Positions 24,028 to 36,106 are shown, counted from the first letter of the stretch. The stretch: 64,000 nt of DNA from Polynucleobacter asymbioticus (GCF_018687575.1 NZ_CP061297.1:1-64000), one strand, 5' to 3'. Made by a program: numbers and translations. Notes: generated from the sequence alone by a model not told the origin.

Positions 24028-24264
24028 ATGAGCGAAGCACACGGCAGTCTAATCAAGTCTCCCAAACAATTGATCATCATGGTGTTTGCCAGCTTTTTTG
24101 TGCCCCTGATCATCATTCTTTTATTAATGGTGTTTGTAAATAATGGCAAGCGCATGGATTCAGAGGCTTCTGCTGAGCAACTCATTAAGCCTGTTGCGCA
24201 ATTGAATTTCAAGGATGCCAACCCACCGGCGGATGCTAAGGAAGCTACCCCCGCTGCTAAATAA
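24028..24264 (+). CDS. Small membrane protein resembling a heme-less cytochrome c5 anchor
   Basis: A 78-residue protein: short cytoplasmic N-terminus with SPKQL, one strong membrane helix (about 15-38, IIMVFASFFVPLIIILLLMVFV), then a hydrophilic periplasmic tail. In other Burkholderiales a similar N-terminus (PKQLI plus helix, then a PV.QL..KDA segment) leads into the heme domains of a membrane-bound cytochrome c5-like protein (recalled, not searched). Here the chain stops just where the heme part would start, with no CxxCH and a strong terminator straight after. It could be a retained anchor or adaptor with a new role. Confidence 0.75.
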   Translation: MSEAHGSLIKSPKQLIIMVFASFFVPLIIILLLMVFVNNGKRMDSEASAEQLIKPVAQLNFKDANPPADAKEATPAAK

Positions 24265-24279
24265 TTCTTACTAGATTTA

Positions 24280-24306
24280 AAAAGCTGGCTATATGCCAGC
24301 TTTTTT
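24280..24306. terminator. Bidirectional intrinsic terminator
   Basis: A 10-base perfect stem AAAAGCTGGC (24280-24289) / GCCAGCTTTT (24295-24304) with a TATAT loop, flanked by T6 on one side and A4 on the other. It lies between the converging small membrane protein gene and rsmI and can serve both. Confidence 0.92.
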
Positions 24307-25252
24307 ATTGCTCTTCATGTTGATCTTTAGCATCGAGCGCCACTTGGTAAGCTTCTTTTTTGGTGATCCCAAGTACTTGTGAAAGTACAGTAGCAATCTC
24401 TTTGCTGCCCAAATGGGGGCTTAATGCATTTGCCCACAACAAGAGCGCTGCATGTTCTGGAGCCTCTTCCGAACTAGCTTGGCGACCTGCTACCAAAATA
24501 ACAAATTCACCTTTTAGGCTCTCAGCCCTATCAAGCCACCCTGGAATATCTGCAGCGCTGAGTGTGACCAGTTGCTCAAATTTTTTGGTGAGCTCTCTGC
24601 CTACGAGCACTTGTCGCTCGGGCTCGAGTTCTTTACTAAGCGTTGTTAGCGTGTCGCGTATTTGGTGCGGGGATTCAAAAAAGATGCTCGTTTTTGAAGT
24701 GCTTCGTATGTCTTGAATAAGGATGCTGCGCTCCTTTGCCTTGTTTGGCCAAAAGCCAAGAAACTGAAAGCGCCCTTCTGATGCGAGCATAACTGAGCCA
24801 CTAGCGGAGATTGCAGAGGAAACTGCGCTAGCTCCCGGAACAGGAATAATTCGTAGGCCGGCTTTTTGAACAGCATTGACTAATCTTGCGCCTGGATCAG
24901 AAACGCCTGGGGTGCCCGCATCCGATATGTAGGCCCAGCGTTCATTTTGGGAAAGATGTTGAATGATGTTTTGAGCGCCTGAAATTTCATTGTGCTCATG
25001 CAGGGCGACGCATTTCTTATGAATGCCAAAGTGTTGAAGCAGGGGCGCGCTATGCCGAGTGTCCTCACAAGCAATGCCGTCTACGGAATTAAGTACATGC
25101 AATGCGCGCAATGTAATGTCTCCCATGTTGCCAATTGGGGTGGCAACCATATATAGAGCCCCAGCTGGCATATCCTGCTGTTTTAAAAAGTCAAAGGCAT
25201 TGAATTCCATGGGGTAATCTTTTGCAAAAGAGATATCGATAGGTAAGAGCAT
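24305..25252 (-). CDS. rsmI: 16S rRNA (cytidine-1402-2'-O)-methyltransferase
   Basis: RsmI 2'-O-methylates C1402 in the decoding centre of 16S rRNA. The 315-residue tetrapyrrole-methylase-fold protein has VATPIGNMGDITLRAL, CEDTRHSAPLLQHF, the SDAGTPGVSDPGARLV loop and FFESPHQIRDTL, all family hallmarks. The N-terminus has about 30 residues before the conserved GALYMVATPIGN, slightly longer than usual; ATG at 25252 has an AAGAGA-type ribosome binding site. It is divergent from the SIS gene; yraN, often between them, is not there. Confidence 0.96.
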   Translation of the reverse strand: MLLPIDISFAKDYPMEFNAFDFLKQQDMPAGALYMVATPIGNMGDITLRALHVLNSVDGIACEDTRHSAPLLQHFGIHKKCVALHEHNEISGAQNIIQHLSQNERWAYISDAGTPGVSDPGARLVNAVQKAGLRIIPVPGASAVSSAISASGSVMLASEGRFQFLGFWPNKAKERSILIQDIRSTSKTSIFFESPHQIRDTLTTLSKELEPERQVLVGRELTKKFEQLVTLSAADIPGWLDRAESLKGEFVILVAGRQASSEEAPEHAALLLWANALSPHLGSKEIATVLSQVLGITKKEAYQVALDAKDQHEEQ

Positions 25253-25316
25253 ACGTCTCTTTTCAATTCAGGGGCAGCGTAGACATTTTGTAAGCACTTT
25301 GGCGCATAATAATGTG

Positions 25317-25919
25317 ATGGATAAAGATACCTTCGAACGTTTGCGCGCTCGCGCATCCCAACATTTCTTAGACAGCATTGCTGTAAAGCAGGCGGCTGAA
25401 AAAATACTTCCTGAGCAAATTGCACGTGGCATAGTCGCCATGACAGACTGTTTACGTTCAGGCGGAAAAGTAATGGCTTGTGGCAATGGCGGATCTGCTG
25501 CGGATGCGCAACATTTTGCAGCTGAGTTGATTGGTCGCTTTGAAAGAGAGCGACAAGAGTTGGCTGCGATTGCATTGACAACGGATAGCTCAATCTTGAC
25601 TGCGGTAGGAAATGATTACAGCTATGACGAGATCTTTAGCAAGCAGGTTCGCGGCCTTGGAAAAAAAGGCGACATCTTGATCGGTATCTCCACCTCAGGA
25701 AATTCAAAAAATGTAGTCAAGGCAATTGAGGCCGCAAAAAAGTTGGGGATCAAGATTATTGCGCTGACTGGTAATGACGGTGGAAAAATTGCAAGCCTAT
25801 TAGATGCAGATGACATTCATCTATGCGCGCCCTCCACTCGTACCGCTCGCATTCAAGAAACGCATTTAGTTCTACTGCATGCGCTATGTGATGGCGTAGA
25901 TCATTTATTGCTCGATTAA
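25317..25919 (+). CDS. SIS-domain protein, DiaA / phosphoheptose isomerase family
   Basis: A 200-residue SIS-domain protein with GNGGSAADAQHFAAEL, STSGNSKNVVKA and the C-terminal IQETHLVLLHALCD helix. It could be GmhA (sedoheptulose-7-phosphate isomerase in LPS heptose synthesis) or DiaA (a DnaA-binding initiation factor). The neighbourhood rsmI - SIS - BON lipoprotein matches E. coli rsmI-yraN-diaA-dolP and favours DiaA. ATG at 25317 is chosen; GTG 25314 and TTG 25299 are in-frame alternatives. Confidence 0.9.
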   Translation: MDKDTFERLRARASQHFLDSIAVKQAAEKILPEQIARGIVAMTDCLRSGGKVMACGNGGSAADAQHFAAELIGRFERERQELAAIALTTDSSILTAVGNDYSYDEIFSKQVRGLGKKGDILIGISTSGNSKNVVKAIEAAKKLGIKIIALTGNDGGKIASLLDADDIHLCAPSTRTARIQETHLVLLHALCDGVDHLLLD

Positions 25920-25946
25920 TAGATTCATCAATTAGAAAGTTCGTAT

Positions 25947-26594
25947 ATGCGTAATACACTCACCATCAAACTATTTGCAGCGATGTTGATTTCATCATTC
26001 TTGTCTGGTTGCGGTGTGTTAGCTGTTGGTGGTGTTGTGGCGGGTACGAGTGTCATGGCGGATCGTCGCACACCAGCAGTTCAGGCGATTGATAAGGGGA
26101 TCGGGCTTGAGGTAGAAAGTGCTTTAGACAAGAAGTTTGGAGATAACGCACACATTAATGTGACATCCTTCAATCAAAAAGTACTGCTAACTGGCGAAGT
26201 CAAGGATGTCGGTATTAAAGATCAGGCCGGCGCATATGCAAAAGCAAACAAGAATGTTCGTTCTGTATTTAATGAATTAGTCGTTGGCCCAAACAGCACT
26301 TACACTGCTCGCGCTAATGATTCTTATCTCGAATCTAAAATCAAAGCACAAATGATCTTCACAGAAAAATTACCATCGAACTCGATGGTAATCGTTGCTG
26401 AAGGCAGCAGTGTTTATTTGATGGGAATTTTGACTCAGAATGAAGCGGCGATTGCTAAGAAGGTGGCGAGTAATGCTAACGGTGTTAAAGACGTCTATGC
26501 CTACTTCGATATTATTTCTGAGGCAGAGAAAACGCGCTTAGAGAAACAAGGCAAGGCAGATGAGTCGCAGCCCGACTCAATGCCTAAGCAGTAA
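25947..26594 (+). CDS. BON-domain outer-membrane lipoprotein, DolP-like
   Basis: A 215-residue lipoprotein with signal peptide and lipobox LSGC, giving lipidated Cys22. Two BON domains follow, about 50-120 (ESALDKKFGDNAHINVTSFNQKVLLTGEV) and 128-195 (ESKIKAQMIFTEKLPSNSMVIVAEGSSVYLMG). The tail is charged and probably flexible. DolP (YraP) of E. coli has this layout and supports outer-membrane integrity at division sites (known). It follows the SIS gene by 27 bases and precedes the cytochrome gene by 23. Confidence 0.9.
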   Translation: MRNTLTIKLFAAMLISSFLSGCGVLAVGGVVAGTSVMADRRTPAVQAIDKGIGLEVESALDKKFGDNAHINVTSFNQKVLLTGEVKDVGIKDQAGAYAKANKNVRSVFNELVVGPNSTYTARANDSYLESKIKAQMIFTEKLPSNSMVIVAEGSSVYLMGILTQNEAAIAKKVASNANGVKDVYAYFDIISEAEKTRLEKQGKADESQPDSMPKQ

Positions 26595-26617
26595 AGTTAT
26601 TTAATGGGAAGCAAGCA

Positions 26618-26971
26618 ATGAATTTTTTTGCATCGCCACTGAAAATTTTTTTGCTTGCCACCCTCTTCTCGCTTTTTTCCTTGGGCGCGCAAGCTGCTAC
26701 TGATGATGCCAAGGCGGCAACACTTGCAAAACAAAACGCTTGTCTAGGGTGTCATGCGGTTGATAAAAAAATTGTGGGCCCTGGCTTTCAAGCCGTTGCA
26801 AAAAAATATGCGAATGATCCTGGCGCAACCGTGTTTTTAAAAAACAAAATTCTTAAAGGCGGTTCAGGATCTTGGGGTGTTGTACCAATGCCAGCAAATG
26901 CGAAGTTAAGTGATGCCGATGTATCTCTATTGGCAAGCTGGATTTTGCGCGGAGCGCCTAGCGCAAATTAA
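26618..26971 (+). CDS. Periplasmic class I cytochrome c
   Basis: A 117-residue precursor with a Sec signal peptide (about 1-26, cleavage after AQA) and one heme site ACLGCH (Cys42, Cys45, His46). A likely distal Met ligand lies in VVPMPAN, and the C-terminal helix is DADVSLLASWILRGA. This is the c551/c552 type that carries electrons between respiratory complexes in the periplasm. It shares a TTAA with the converging GNAT gene as overlapping stops. It could partner the heme-less anchor gene 2.4 kb away (speculative). Confidence 0.93.
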   Translation: MNFFASPLKIFLLATLFSLFSLGAQAATDDAKAATLAKQNACLGCHAVDKKIVGPGFQAVAKKYANDPGATVFLKNKILKGGSGSWGVVPMPANAKLSDADVSLLASWILRGAPSAN

Positions 26972-27627
26972 GTCGGGCGAACGAGAGGCTTGCCGAGAAA
27001 CCAAGACCACGCATCATTCGAACGTTTCAGATTTTCTTTCAGCGCATAGTCAAAGTCAGCCCATTGCTCATTGGCGGCTTCTTCAACAATCGTGCCTGGA
27101 TTTGCTGGCGGCAATTTTAGGTATGCGTCTGCATCACCATAAGCGTATTCAACGCGCATGCCAGCCTTTTGAGCCAGATGCATCATGGCTCTATTGTTTG
27201 CAAGGCAATGCACAAATAAGGTTTCGATACGAGTATTACGCGAGTGAACGGATGCGCGCGCTAATAAAGCCGTGCCGATACCTTGCCCGCGTCCATTAGG
27301 GAGCACAGAAACACCAAACTCTGCTGCTCGTGGCTGAGCTTTAATTTTTGGCAGATACGCTAAATGCGCCATGCCGATGAGGTTGAGTTGTGAATCAAAG
27401 CTGCCAAACACCGTATCTCGATTGAAATCGAGCCCCTCTACATAGTGATGGATCACCTCATCTGGTGTTTGCGTACCAAATCGAAGGCGTCGATCCTCCT
27501 CGTTTAGGAGTAATAGGTGGCGCAATATCTCGGCCCTATGACCTGCATGTAATTCGCGCACAGGAACTGTCAAGCCCGCCGCATAGGGCTTGCTGGGTAA
27601 GTGACTGTTTGCTAATTTATTGTGCAT
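26968..27627 (-). CDS. GNAT-family N-acetyltransferase
   Basis: A 219-residue protein with the GNAT acetyl-CoA motif GRGQGIGTALL at about 112-122 and the following CLANNRAMMHLAQKAGM segment, the usual motif A and B region. An N-terminal RRLRFGTQTPDEVI stretch resembles acyltransferases that act on proteins or small molecules after an HLL...DRRLRF pattern. Substrate unknown. It is alone on the minus strand, with the rRNA promoter region divergent from it. Confidence 0.88.
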   Translation of the reverse strand: MHNKLANSHLPSKPYAAGLTVPVRELHAGHRAEILRHLLLLNEEDRRLRFGTQTPDEVIHHYVEGLDFNRDTVFGSFDSQLNLIGMAHLAYLPKIKAQPRAAEFGVSVLPNGRGQGIGTALLARASVHSRNTRIETLFVHCLANNRAMMHLAQKAGMRVEYAYGDADAYLKLPPANPGTIVEEAANEQWADFDYALKENLKRSNDAWSWFLGKPLVRPT

Positions 27628-27879
27628 AGCAATATATTAGCAGAAATCATCAGAATTTACAGGGTTTTCCCTAGGTATCGAGATTTGGCTAGAAAAAAGC
27701 AACAAAGCTGTAAAAGAGGGCCTAAATTCACCCCTTAGGTGCCAGCATATCCATAAAAATCCTGATATTTTTAAAAAAAGTTAAAAATATTTTCAATGTC
27801 TATCCCATTGTTTTTAATGGAATTATTTACAAAGTAAGAAAAAACTTTGCTTTTTTATTGAAAAAGACTACGAAAGGTG

Positions 27880-27908
27880 TTGACAGACCCAAATGACTAG
27901 GATAAAGT
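27880..27908 (+). promoter_or_regulatory. rRNA operon promoter
   Basis: A perfect -35 TTGACA (27880-27885), a 17-base spacer and a -10-like TAAAGT (27903-27908), preceded by A/T-rich DNA and followed by a boxA-like antitermination element 48 bases on. Confidence 0.7.
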
Positions 27909-27969
27909 CTCATCTCTCTGCTGAATGTTTTTAAGAAATACGAAACAAGTCAGCCCTCTTTAAAAATTA

Positions 27970-28005
27970 GTCAACCGATAATTGTGGGTACTAAGTGAAA
28001 GCATC
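27970..28005 (+). other. 16S precursor processing stem, 5' arm
   Basis: GTCAACCGATAA and the bases through 27995 pair with 29673-29698 with only two mismatches and one G-T pair. AGCATC (28000-28005) also pairs with GATGCT (29663-29668). Such a stem enclosing 16S is the usual RNase III substrate. Confidence 0.85.
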
Positions 28006-28120
28006 AAGTCCTTCGGGACAGATGTAAATAAATAGTACTCATAGACAGTAAAAAGATTTGGTTTTATTACCAAGTCAATTTCTTGAATGAGTGCGACGAT
28101 CCGCAAGGATCACAGGAATT

Positions 28121-29656
<1,536 letters not shown>

Positions 29657-29662
29657 GAGAAA

Positions 29663-29698
29663 GATGCTGAATCCTAGTGCCCACACTTATCGGTTGAC
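29663..29698 (+). other. 16S precursor processing stem, 3' arm
   Basis: Complementary to 27970-28005; it includes TTATCGGTTGAC (29687-29698), which pairs with GTCAACCGATAA upstream. It lies between the 16S end and tRNA-Ile. Confidence 0.85.
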
Positions 29699-29710
29699 AA
29701 TAAAAGCCAC

Positions 29711-29787
29711 GGGTCTGTAGCTCAGCTGGTTAGAGCACTGTGTTGATAACGCAGGGGTCGTAGGTTCAAGTCCTACCAGACCCACCA
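29711..29787 (+). tRNA. ileT: tRNA-Ile(GAT)
   Basis: Cloverleaf with acceptor GGGTCTG / CAGACCC, D-arm GTAGCTCAGCTGGTTAGAG, anticodon loop TTGATAA (anticodon GAT), T-arm GGTTCAAGTCC and encoded CCA. It is the standard first tRNA of a 16S-23S spacer. Confidence 0.97.
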
Positions 29788-29817
29788 CCAGCCAGAAACA
29801 AGACTTAGTGGGACGTT

Positions 29818-29893
29818 GGGGGATTAGCTCAGCTGGGAGAGCACCTGCTTTGCAAGCAGGGGGTCGTCGGTTCGATCCCGTCATCCTCCACCA
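29818..29893 (+). tRNA. alaT: tRNA-Ala(TGC)
   Basis: Cloverleaf with acceptor GGGGGAT / ATCCTCC, D-arm TTAGCTCAGCTGGGAGAG, anticodon loop TTTGCAA (anticodon TGC), T-arm GGTTCGATCCC and encoded CCA. It follows tRNA-Ile after 30 bases. Confidence 0.97.
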
Positions 29894-29951
29894 TCATCTA
29901 AATGTCAAAACTAAGCGAACATTTAATCGTTTAGTTTTGCCATTTATGGCT

Positions 29952-29965
29952 GTTCTTTAAAAATT
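29952..29965 (+). promoter_or_regulatory. boxA antitermination element before 23S
   Basis: GTTCTTTAAAAATT matches the boxA-type element found in 16S-23S spacers and shares TCTTTAAAAATT with the element ahead of 16S. It would recruit the Nus antitermination complex. Confidence 0.65.
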
Positions 29966-30098
29966 TGAGTAAGCAAAGTGTCAAATGTTTCTTTGAGAGG
30001 ACATTTGACAATGTAATAAGGGTAAAGATTGAATCATCAATCAGTAATACAAACGAGTTTTACCAAGTTCTTAACAAAGTACTTACAGTTTGGATTAC

Positions 30099-30160
30099 GG
30101 CAAACATGTCAGAAGTAGAAGTAAACCTGTAACAGGTACTAGCAATGGTGCTCGTTATAG

Positions 30161-30167
<7 letters not shown>
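30099..30167 (+). other. 23S precursor processing stem, 5' arm
   Basis: GGCAAACAT (30099-30107) pairs with ATGTTTGCC (33057-33065). The stretch ending GTTATAGGATCAAG (to 30167) pairs with CTTGATCCTATAAC (33026-33039). Together they bring the two ends of 23S rRNA together. Confidence 0.85.
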
Positions 30168-33025
<2,858 letters not shown>

Positions 33026-33035
<10 letters not shown>

Positions 33036-33065
33036 TAACCAGCACTATTGTGTTGGATGTTTGCC
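33026..33065 (+). other. 23S precursor processing stem, 3' arm
   Basis: Complementary to the 30099-30167 arm, as described there; CTTGATCCTATAAC and ATGTTTGCC are the two paired blocks. Confidence 0.85.
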
Positions 33066-33106
33066 AGATTTAATCTGCATCCTTAATTACATGCTTACTC
33101 AAATAA

Positions 33107-33130
33107 GAGTTGTTGATTTATCAACAACTC
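33107..33130 (+). other. Perfect hairpin in the 23S-5S spacer
   Basis: GAGTTGTTGA (33107-33116), loop TTTA, TCAACAACTC (33121-33130) form a 10-base perfect stem about ten bases before 5S. There is no T-tract, so it is more likely a processing signal than a terminator. Confidence 0.8.
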
Positions 33131-33139
33131 GACCCTCTA

Positions 33140-33256
33140 CGCCCGGTGACCATAGCAAGTTGGAACCACTCCTTCCCATCCCGAACAGGACAGTGAAACG
33201 ACTTTACGCCGATGATAGTGCGGATTACCCGTGTGAAAGTAGGTAACTGCCGGGCA
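33140..33256 (+). rRNA. rrf: 5S ribosomal RNA
   Basis: It contains the 5S core: GCCCGGTGACCATAGC at the start, TCCCATCCCGAACAGGACAG, GTGAAACGACTTTACGCCGA, GATAGTG, and the closing CTGCCGGGC that pairs with the 5' GCCCGG. About 117 bases; both ends are approximate. Confidence 0.93.
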
Positions 33257-33264
33257 CCAATGCG

Positions 33265-33296
33265 ACGCCCAGACCCTCTTAGGTCTGGGCGTTTTT
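33265..33296 (+). terminator. Intrinsic terminator of the rRNA operon
   Basis: ACGCCCAGACC (33265-33275), loop CTCTTA, GGTCTGGGCGT (33282-33292), followed by TTTTT. An 11-base GC-rich stem with a T-tract, eight bases after 5S. Confidence 0.95.
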
Positions 33297-33327
33297 ACTT
33301 GTGCAAAGCGTTTTGAGGTTTAAGAGA

Positions 33328-33356
33328 TTGACATAAACTCCATTTGGAGTCAGAAT
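33328..33356 (+). promoter_or_regulatory. Promoter of the tRNA-tuf-secE-nusG unit, palindromic spacer
   Basis: -35 TTGACA (33328-33333), 17-base spacer, -10 CAGAAT (33351-33356), 11 bases before tRNA-Tyr. The spacer contains a perfect inverted repeat ACTCCA-TT-TGGAGT (33337-33350), placed where a repressor or MerR-like regulator could sit. Confidence 0.75.
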
Positions 33357-33367
33357 ATTGGGTTCGC

Positions 33368-33452
33368 GGAGGGGTGTCCGAGCGGCTAAAGGAGGCAGAC
33401 TGTAAATCTGTTGGCTATGCCTACGTAGGTTCGAATCCTACCCCCTCCACCA
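33368..33452 (+). tRNA. tRNA-Tyr(GTA)
   Basis: An 85-base class II tRNA with a long variable arm: acceptor GGAGGGG / CCCCTCC, anticodon loop CTGTAAA (anticodon GTA), T-arm GGTTCGAATCC and encoded CCA. Confidence 0.96.
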
Positions 33453-33457
33453 GATGT

Positions 33458-33531
33458 GCGGGATTAGTTTAATGGTAAAACAGCAGATTTCCAATCTTCG
33501 GTCAAGAGTTCGATTCTCTTATCCCGCTCCA
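33458..33531 (+). tRNA. tRNA-Gly(TCC)
   Basis: Acceptor GCGGGAT / ATCCCGC, anticodon loop TTTCCAA (anticodon TCC), T-arm AGTTCGATTCT and encoded CCA. It lies five bases after tRNA-Tyr, so both come from one transcript. Confidence 0.96.
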
Positions 33532-33552
33532 GTATTAACAGTATTTGTATTT

Positions 33553-33627
<75 letters not shown>

Positions 33628-33679
33628 TGGCTTAGCATTAAAGAATTTTAATTTCGTGTGTTGGTTTAAGAGTTAACTA

Positions 33680-34888
33680 AAGGCAGACAAAAAAATGGCA
33701 AAAGAAAAGTTTGAGCGGACAAAACCGCACGTAAACGTTGGCACAATCGGTCACGTTGACCATGGTAAAACCACATTGACAGCAGCTATTGCAACCGTGC
33801 TTTCAAAAGCATTCGGTGGCGAAGCAAAAGCATACGATCAGATCGATGCTGCTCCAGAAGAAAAAGCACGCGGTATTACTATTAATACAGCACACGTTGA
33901 GTATGAGACTGCAAATCGTCACTACGCACACGTGGATTGCCCAGGACATGCTGACTACGTTAAGAACATGATTACTGGTGCTGCTCAGATGGACGGCGCT
34001 ATTTTGGTTTGCTCTGCAGCTGACGGCCCAATGCCACAAACTCGCGAGCACATCCTCTTGGCACGCCAAGTTGGTGTTCCATACATCATCGTTTTCTTGA
34101 ACAAGTGCGACATGGTTGATGACGCTGAGTTGTTAGAACTCGTAGAAATGGAAGTTCGTGAGCTTCTATCTAAGTACGACTTCCCAGGCGATGACACACC
34201 AATCGTTCAAGGCTCTGCTAAGTTAGCTCTTGAAGGCGACGAAGGCCCATTGGGTAAAGAAGCCATCATGAAGTTGGCTGAAGCGCTTGACTCATACATC
34301 CCAACTCCAGAGCGTGCTGTTGACGGTGCGTTCTTGATGCCAGTAGAGGACGTGTTCTCTATCTCCGGTCGCGGTACTGTTGTTACAGGCCGTATCGAGC
34401 GCGGTATCGTTAAAGTTGGTGAAGAGATTGAAATTATTGGTATCAAGCCAACACTCAAGACAACTTGTACTGGTGTTGAAATGTTCCGCAAATTGCTCGA
34501 CCAAGGTCAAGCAGGCGATAACGTTGGTATCTTGTTACGCGGTACAAAACGTGAAGAAGTTGAGCGCGGCCAAGTATTGGCTAAACCAGGTTCAATCACC
34601 CCACACACTCACTTTACAGCCGAGGTTTACATCTTGGGTAAAGACGAAGGTGGTCGTCATACTCCATTCTTTAACAACTATCGTCCACAGTTCTACTTCC
34701 GTACAACGGACGTAACTGGTTCAATCGAGTTGCCAAAAGACAAAGAAATGGTTATGCCTGGTGATAACGTCACGATTACCGTAAAACTCATTGCTCCAAT
34801 CGCGATGGAAGAAGGTTTACGTTTTGCGATCCGTGAAGGTGGCCGTACTGTTGGCGCCGGTGTGGTTGCAAAGATTTTGGCTTAATAG
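33680..34888 (+). repeat. tuf repeat, copy 1
   Basis: A 1209-base direct repeat identical by reading to 50460-51668. It starts 15 bases before the ATG (includes the ribosome binding region) and ends three bases after the stop. Flanking sequence diverges at once on both sides, the pattern of gene conversion rather than a transposed segment. Confidence 0.93.
33695..34885 (+). CDS. tuf: Elongation factor Tu (copy 1)
   Basis: EF-Tu delivers aminoacyl-tRNA to the ribosome with GTP. The 396 residues have G1 GHVDHGKT at 19-26, the switch region [15 protein letters not shown]3 [10 protein letters not shown]4 NKCD and domain II/III motifs such as the ending GRTVGAGVV. It is the same protein as the copy at 50475. 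It sits between tRNA-Thr and tRNA-Trp, and tRNA processing must release the mRNA. The strong upstream promoter and lack of a terminator before secE imply one long transcript. Confidence 0.98.
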   Translation: MAKEKFERTKPHVNVGTIGHVDHGKTTLTAAIATVLSKAFGGEAKAYDQIDAAPEEKARGITINTAHVEYETANRHYAHVDCPGHADYVKNMITGAAQMDGAILVCSAADGPMPQTREHILLARQVGVPYIIVFLNKCDMVDDAELLELVEMEVRELLSKYDFPGDDTPIVQGSAKLALEGDEGPLGKEAIMKLAEALDSYIPTPERAVDGAFLMPVEDVFSISGRGTVVTGRIERGIVKVGEEIEIIGIKPTLKTTCTGVEMFRKLLDQGQAGDNVGILLRGTKREEVERGQVLAKPGSITPHTHFTAEVYILGKDEGGRHTPFFNNYRPQFYFRTTDVTGSIELPKDKEMVMPGDNVTITVKLIAPIAMEEGLRFAIREGGRTVGAGVVAKILA

Positions 34889-34897
34889 TTTTAATAA

Positions 34898-34973
34898 AGG
34901 GGTGTAGCTCAATTGGCAGAGCGTTGGTCTCCAAAACCAAAGGTTGGGGGTTCGATGCCCTCCGCCCCTGCCA
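34898..34973 (+). tRNA. tRNA-Trp(CCA)
   Basis: Acceptor AGGGGTG / CGCCCCT, D-arm TAGCTCAATTGGCAGAG, anticodon loop CTCCAAA (anticodon CCA), T-arm GGTTCGATGCC and encoded CCA. Located 12 bases after tuf and 20 before secE. Confidence 0.96.
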
Positions 34974-34993
34974 CGATTTGAACTGAAAGTAAT

Positions 34994-35371
34994 ATGTCTC
35001 AAAATACAGCAAGTCATACCGAAGAAAAAAGCGGCTGGGTCTCTGGACTCGCTGCTTTAATCGTCGTTGCAGCGTTAGTTCTTTACTATACGTTGGCGGA
35101 TCAATCACTATTGATTCGGTTAGCTGTTTTGTTTGGCGGCATTGCTGTTGCAGTTTTGATTGTGGCGATGTCAGCAGATGGGCGTCGTTTTATCGCCTAT
35201 GCAAAAGACTCTTGGTATGAAGTGAAAAAGGTTGTTTGGCCGACTCGTAAAGAGACCACGCAAATGACTCTAGTCGTATTTGGCTTTGTTCTGATCATGT
35301 CCCTGTTTTTGTGGATTGCAGACAAATTAATTGAATGGCTAGTTTTTTCAGTCTTCCTAGGCTGGAAGTGA
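34994..35371 (+). CDS. secE: Protein translocase subunit SecE
   Basis: SecE clamps SecY in the inner-membrane SecYEG channel. The 125 residues have three membrane helices, at about 17-35, 40-58 and 92-115, like the E. coli form, and the conserved cytoplasmic amphipathic segment SWYEVKKVVWPTRKET before the last helix. It follows tRNA-Trp by 20 bases and precedes nusG by seven. Transcription probably starts at the tRNA-Tyr promoter. Confidence 0.97.
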   Translation: MSQNTASHTEEKSGWVSGLAALIVVAALVLYYTLADQSLLIRLAVLFGGIAVAVLIVAMSADGRRFIAYAKDSWYEVKKVVWPTRKETTQMTLVVFGFVLIMSLFLWIADKLIEWLVFSVFLGWK

Positions 35372-35378
35372 GTAAAAA

Positions 35379-35951
35379 ATGATTGATTCTGAATTGGTCT
35401 CAAATCCACAAGCTACCGGCAATATGCGCTGGTATGTTATTCATGCGTATTCAGGCATGGAAAAAAGCGTTAAAAGAGGCCTTGAAGAGCGTATTGCACG
35501 CTCTGGAATGCCTGAAAAATTTGGCCGTATCTTGGTTCCATCCGAAGAGGTTGTAGAAATCAAGTCTGGCACTAAATCTGTATCTGAGCGTCGTTTCTTC
35601 CCGGGTTATGTATTAATCGAGATGGAAATGACCGATGAGAGCTGGCACTTGGTGAAAAACACACCAAAAGTAACTGGTTTCGTTGGTGGCGTTCGTAACC
35701 GCCCAAGCCCAATTTCTACGGCTGAAGTGACCAAAATCATGGATCAAATGCAGGCTGGTGTTGATAAGCCGAAGCCGAAGACCCTCTTTGAGGTGGGCGA
35801 GATGGTTCGCGTAAAAGAAGGCCCATTCACAGACTTCAACGGAAATGTCGAAGAAGTGAACTATGAGAAGTCAAGATTACGCGTTTCTGTTACAATTTTT
35901 GGCCGCGGTACCCCAGTTGAGCTGGAGTTCGGCCAGGTAGAAAAGATGTAA
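35379..35951 (+). CDS. nusG: Transcription termination/antitermination factor NusG
   Basis: NusG binds RNA polymerase, suppresses pausing and couples to Rho or ribosomal S10. The 190 residues have the NGN domain starting [20 protein letters not shown], the [10 protein letters not shown] strand, and a C-terminal KOW domain with [20 protein letters not shown] at 35379 adds 15 residues before the conserved [11 protein letters not shown] at 35424 is an alternative, but the first has a better GGAAGTGAG upstream. A weak hairpin follows the stop. Confidence 0.97.
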   Translation: MIDSELVSNPQATGNMRWYVIHAYSGMEKSVKRGLEERIARSGMPEKFGRILVPSEEVVEIKSGTKSVSERRFFPGYVLIEMEMTDESWHLVKNTPKVTGFVGGVRNRPSPISTAEVTKIMDQMQAGVDKPKPKTLFEVGEMVRVKEGPFTDFNGNVEEVNYEKSRLRVSVTIFGRGTPVELEFGQVEKM

Positions 35952-35976
35952 AAAATACCCAATTTAAGGGTGTTTT
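35952..35976 (+). terminator. Weak terminator-like hairpin after nusG
   Basis: AAAATACCC (35952-35960) pairs with GGGTGTTTT (35968-35976), including one G-T pair, around a seven-base loop overlapping a TTTT run. It overlaps the nusG stop codon's last base region. Possibly partial termination before rplK. Confidence 0.4.
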
Positions 35977-36106
35977 GTAGCAAAAGTAGTGGTTTTAAGT
36001 GGTTAGCAATAACCGAGGAGCGGATCTAGAAAGCCAAAAACTAGTGAAGCGTTTACTCAACAGCGGTCTTTCCTAATGAGGTCAGGCGCGCTTTTAGGAG
36101 CAATCA

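Larger units (their letters stand above)
27628..28120 (+). other. rRNA operon upstream and leader region
   Basis: This 493-base gap has no gene. The first 250 bases are AT-rich, including an A-tract area at 27770-27880 that could be an UP element. Then come the promoter (27880-27908), a boxA-like CTCTTTAAAAATT (27956-27968), the 5' arm of the 16S processing stem (27970-28005), a GTCC-TTCG-GGAC hairpin (28008-28019) and a GATCC-GCAA-GGATC hairpin (28098-28111) just before 16S. Confidence 0.85.

Noticed and set aside
26910..27299. 129-residue plus-strand ORF antisense to the GNAT gene
   Set aside because: It starts inside the cytochrome gene and is opposite a gene with a clear acetyltransferase motif; no domain or ribosome binding site.
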